From assembly GCA_003248565.1 (NCBI GenBank), contig QFOV01000186.1, positions 1 through 6,561 on the forward strand: a stretch of 6,561 nt of DNA. Direction: 5' to 3'. The number at the start of each line of letters is the position of its first letter. Position 1 is the stretch's first letter. The stretch is from Stenotrophomonas sp. (lineage in GTDB: Bacteria > Pseudomonadota > Gammaproteobacteria > Xanthomonadales > Xanthomonadaceae). A model generated the notes under the pieces. It ran no database searches. It saw nothing but the letters and a program-made list of their open reading frames with translations, and was not told where the DNA came from. Shown here one piece after another: positions 4,812 to 6,561 of the stretch. The position numbers and the translations under genes were made by a program.

Positions 4812-5345
4812 TCAGTTGCGCTTGGCAGTGGCCTGGACGATGGCGTCGTAGAGCTCTTCGAAGCTTTGCCTGGGCTGGAACAATTCGCCATTGATGAAGA
4901 AACTGGGCGTGCCAGTGACACCGCTACGCATACCGCTCTCGATATCACGCTGTATCCGCAGCAGACTATTGCTGTCGTCCATCGCTGCGGCCAGCCCATC
5001 TTCCGGCAAGCCCAACTCACGCATCAGCTCGCGATAGACCACCTCGCCGAGCTGCTGCTGACTGCGGAACAGCGCGTCATGCGCCTCCCAGAACTTGCCA
5101 TGGTCGGCGGCATACTCAGCAGTGATCGCCGCTGGCAACGCCTGAGGGTGCGCCTGCACCAGCGGGAAATTGCGGAACACCAGGCACAAGCCTTCGCCAA
5201 AGCGCTGCTGCAGGCGCTTCACCAGCGAAAACGCCTCGCCGCAGTACGGGCATTGGTAGTCGGCATACTCAACCAGTACCACCGGCGCATCCAGGCTGCC
5301 CTGGACGTGATCCGCCATGCTCACCGGAACCGTCAATCCGCTCAT
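4812..5345 (-). CDS. DsbA-family thioredoxin-like protein, no signal peptide
   Basis: A 177-residue thioredoxin-fold protein with an inserted helical domain, as in DsbA/Thioredoxin_4 proteins. The active site is C32-P-Y-C35 after the strand VVLVEYADYQ, and the cis-proline loop is T146-P147 (GVTGTPSFFING). Conserved F-R-N-F-P-L and H-G-K-F-W-E-A-H-D segments are typical of this subgroup. There is no hydrophobic leader, so unlike classical DsbA it is probably cytoplasmic; in that setting it may act as a reductase, isomerase or peroxide-linked oxidoreductase rather than the periplasmic disulphide donor. The partner is unknown. The frame is open to an ATG at 5384 (13 more residues), but GGGAG at 5357-5353 lies 7 nt before the ATG at 5345, which I chose; the extra residues do not form a signal peptide. 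It converges on arsC and diverges from the hydroxylase gene. Confidence 0.87.
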   Translation of the reverse strand: MSGLTVPVSMADHVQGSLDAPVVLVEYADYQCPYCGEAFSLVKRLQQRFGEGLCLVFRNFPLVQAHPQALPAAITAEYAADHGKFWEAHDALFRSQQQLGEVVYRELMRELGLPEDGLAAAMDDSNSLLRIQRDIESGMRSGVTGTPSFFINGELFQPRQSFEELYDAIVQATAKRN

Positions 5346-5352
5346 CCCTTCA

Positions 5353-5357
5353 CTCCC
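5353..5357 (-). promoter_or_regulatory. Ribosome binding site choosing the dsbA-like start
   Basis: GGGAG on the minus strand ends 7 nt before the ATG at 5345. The alternative in-frame ATGs at 5384 and 5363 have no comparable purine-rich site. Confidence 0.6.
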
Positions 5358-5509
5358 GATCATTGCTGCCAATTCACCGTGCAAGCGTAACGTTTGATCA
5401 TGGCAACACTACCCATTCAACCGCGCAGCGGGCGTGAAGTATGGCTATCAAACCCAGCCTGCCACTACCGCCGTTCAGCAGACGCAGGCAGAATCGGCCG
5501 ATCAAAGAC

Positions 5510-5515
5510 AGGAAG
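5510..5515 (+). promoter_or_regulatory. Ribosome binding site of the hydroxylase gene
   Basis: AGGAAG ends 6 nt before the ATG at 5522 and supports that start over the in-frame ATG at 5441, which has only a weak GTGAAG upstream. Confidence 0.65.
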
Positions 5516-5521
5516 TCCGCA

Positions 5522-6561
5522 ATGGTCCGTACCCGCCGTTCATTCTTTGCCTACGGCTCCGCGCTGCTTGGAGTCCTGAGCCTGCTGGCCGTTGCCTGTT
5601 TCCATTTCCCCGAACTGCTGACCAGCCGCGAGTTCCGCGCGGTCTACAACGAACAGTTTGCCCGCCACCTGCTGTTGGTCGGGCTGGCGGCTGCGTTCAT
5701 CATGGGTACCATCGCGATCCTGCGCGATCGCAACAAGCGCATCGCCACCCTGGGCGTGGGCACAGCAACTCTGGCGGTGCTGCTCGGCGGCACCAATGTC
5801 CAATTCGACGCCATCGGCCAGACGCCGTACTCGCTGGGACTGGATTGGTTCGTGCTGTCGCTGTTCTTCTCGGCATTGGTATTCGTGCCGCTGGAACGCT
5901 ATCTGGGCAAGCGTGAGCTGTCGCCGCTGCGTCCCGGCTGGCGCACCGATGTGGCCTACTTCTTCATGAGCCATGTGCTGGTGCAATTCATCCTGATCCT
6001 GGTGACTGCCTCCACTTCGACCATCGCCGGATTGGCAGCCTTCCCTTCCTTGAAGGCTAACATCCAGTCACTGCCGGTGTGGGCACAGTTCCTGATCGCA
6101 GTCTTTGTCGCCGACATGGCCCAGGCGCTTCTGCACCGCGCTTATCACAACATCCCCTGGCTCTGGCGCTTCCACGCCGTGCACCACTCCAGCCGGCACA
6201 TGGACTGGCTGGCCGGCTCACGGGTGCATTTTGTCGAGATCGTGCTGACCCGCAGCGCGGTACTGCTGCCGCTGCTGATCCTCGGCTTCTCGACGTCCGC
6301 AGTGAATGCCTATGTGATCCTGGTCGGCCTGCAGGCGGTGCTGGCGCACGCCAATCTCGGCATCCGCTTCGGTTGGCTGGAATACCTGCTGGTACTGCCG
6401 CGCTACCACCACTGGCACCACGCCCGACAGCAGGACTACGTCGACGTCAACTACGCCATCCACCTGCCGCTGGTGGACATGCTGATGGGCACCTTCAAGC
6501 TACCGCGCGATCAAGCCCAATGGCCGCAGGAGTATGGCGTGATGAAGCTGGAGACGGTGCC
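5522..6561 (+). CDS. Sterol desaturase/fatty-acid hydroxylase family membrane protein (3' partial)
   Basis: The frame is open without a stop from 5522 to the window end (346 codons plus 2 nt), so the C-terminus is missing. The first 170 residues are mostly membrane: segments near 8-28, 50-67, 75-90, 107-123 and 145-168. The catalytic domain (about 195-330, FA_hydroxylase fold) carries the three histidine boxes of non-haem di-iron enzymes: H205-R-A-Y-H209 (HxxxH), H218-A-V-H221-H222 (HxxHH) and H296-H-W-H299-H300 (HxxHH), plus H226 and H276. Such enzymes hydroxylate or desaturate lipids at the membrane face with O2. The substrate is unknown; bacterial members act on fatty acids, ornithine lipids, carotenoids or hopanoid-like lipids. 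The N-terminal multi-helix region is longer than in minimal family members. AGGAAG supports the start; an ATG at 5441 would add 27 basic, proline-rich residues. It is divergent from the dsbA-like gene. Confidence 0.88.
   Translation, partial: MVRTRRSFFAYGSALLGVLSLLAVACFHFPELLTSREFRAVYNEQFARHLLLVGLAAAFIMGTIAILRDRNKRIATLGVGTATLAVLLGGTNVQFDAIGQTPYSLGLDWFVLSLFFSALVFVPLERYLGKRELSPLRPGWRTDVAYFFMSHVLVQFILILVTASTSTIAGLAAFPSLKANIQSLPVWAQFLIAVFVADMAQALLHRAYHNIPWLWRFHAVHHSSRHMDWLAGSRVHFVEIVLTRSAVLLPLLILGFSTSAVNAYVILVGLQAVLAHANLGIRFGWLEYLLVLPRYHHWHHARQQDYVDVNYAIHLPLVDMLMGTFKLPRDQAQWPQEYGVMKLETV

Noticed and set aside
4797..5390. Plus-strand frame of 197 codons opposite the dsbA-like gene
   Set aside because: The opposite strand encodes an intact CPYC thioredoxin-fold protein; this frame has no domain and is rich in Gln/His/Arg.
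5385..5521. Divergent promoter pair between the dsbA-like and hydroxylase genes
   Set aside because: TTGAAT on the minus strand has only TCAAAC at 17-nt spacing and nothing better was found on plus; the evidence is too weak to annotate.

Overview
The window looks like ordinary chromosome from a GC-rich gammaproteobacterium of the Xanthomonadaceae, most likely Stenotrophomonas or a close relative. This rests on the protein styles (OMPLA with an extended N-terminus, Gly/Asn/Tyr-rich glycine-zipper lipoprotein), on codon use rich in G/C third positions, and on a REP-type palindrome of the kind scattered through Xanthomonas, Stenotrophomonas and Pseudomonas genomes. The genus is inference.

Layout. 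1-171: no gene, but an almost perfect inverted pair of 26-nt REP sequences (51-149, a REPIN) lies just downstream of tcdA. 172-963 (-): tcdA, the E1-like enzyme that cyclises t6A in tRNAs. 1094-1531 (+): a small membrane-anchored c-type cytochrome of the c'/c-556 type, divergent from tcdA. A hairpin-forming inverted repeat (1539-1582) separates it from 1643-2140 (+), a glycine-zipper lipoprotein of the SlyB/17-kDa antigen type that ends in a strong intrinsic terminator. 2213-2422 (-): a CspA-family cold-shock protein converging on that terminator, with a probable long leader. 2656-3141 (+): a DUF456 membrane protein. 3263-4402 (+): pldA, outer-membrane phospholipase A1. 4406-4756 (+): an ArsC-type arsenate reductase 3 nt behind pldA. 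4812-5345 (-): a DsbA-like thioredoxin-fold protein without a signal peptide. 5522 to the window end (+): a membrane-bound sterol desaturase/fatty-acid hydroxylase with all three histidine boxes, cut off by the window edge.

How the genes fit together. There is no single pathway. Several genes concern the envelope and membrane lipids (lipoprotein, DUF456, pldA, hydroxylase). Two are thiol-redox proteins (ArsC, DsbA-like) and two belong to RNA biology (TcdA, Csp). Only pldA-arsC is spaced like a co-translated pair. I found no prophage, IS, CRISPR array, defence island, tRNA or rRNA. No clearly undescribed system is visible. The points most worth a second look are the REPIN, the membrane-anchored cytochrome, the extended N-terminus of PldA, and the csp leader with its possible Shine-Dalgarno masking and antisense small ORF.
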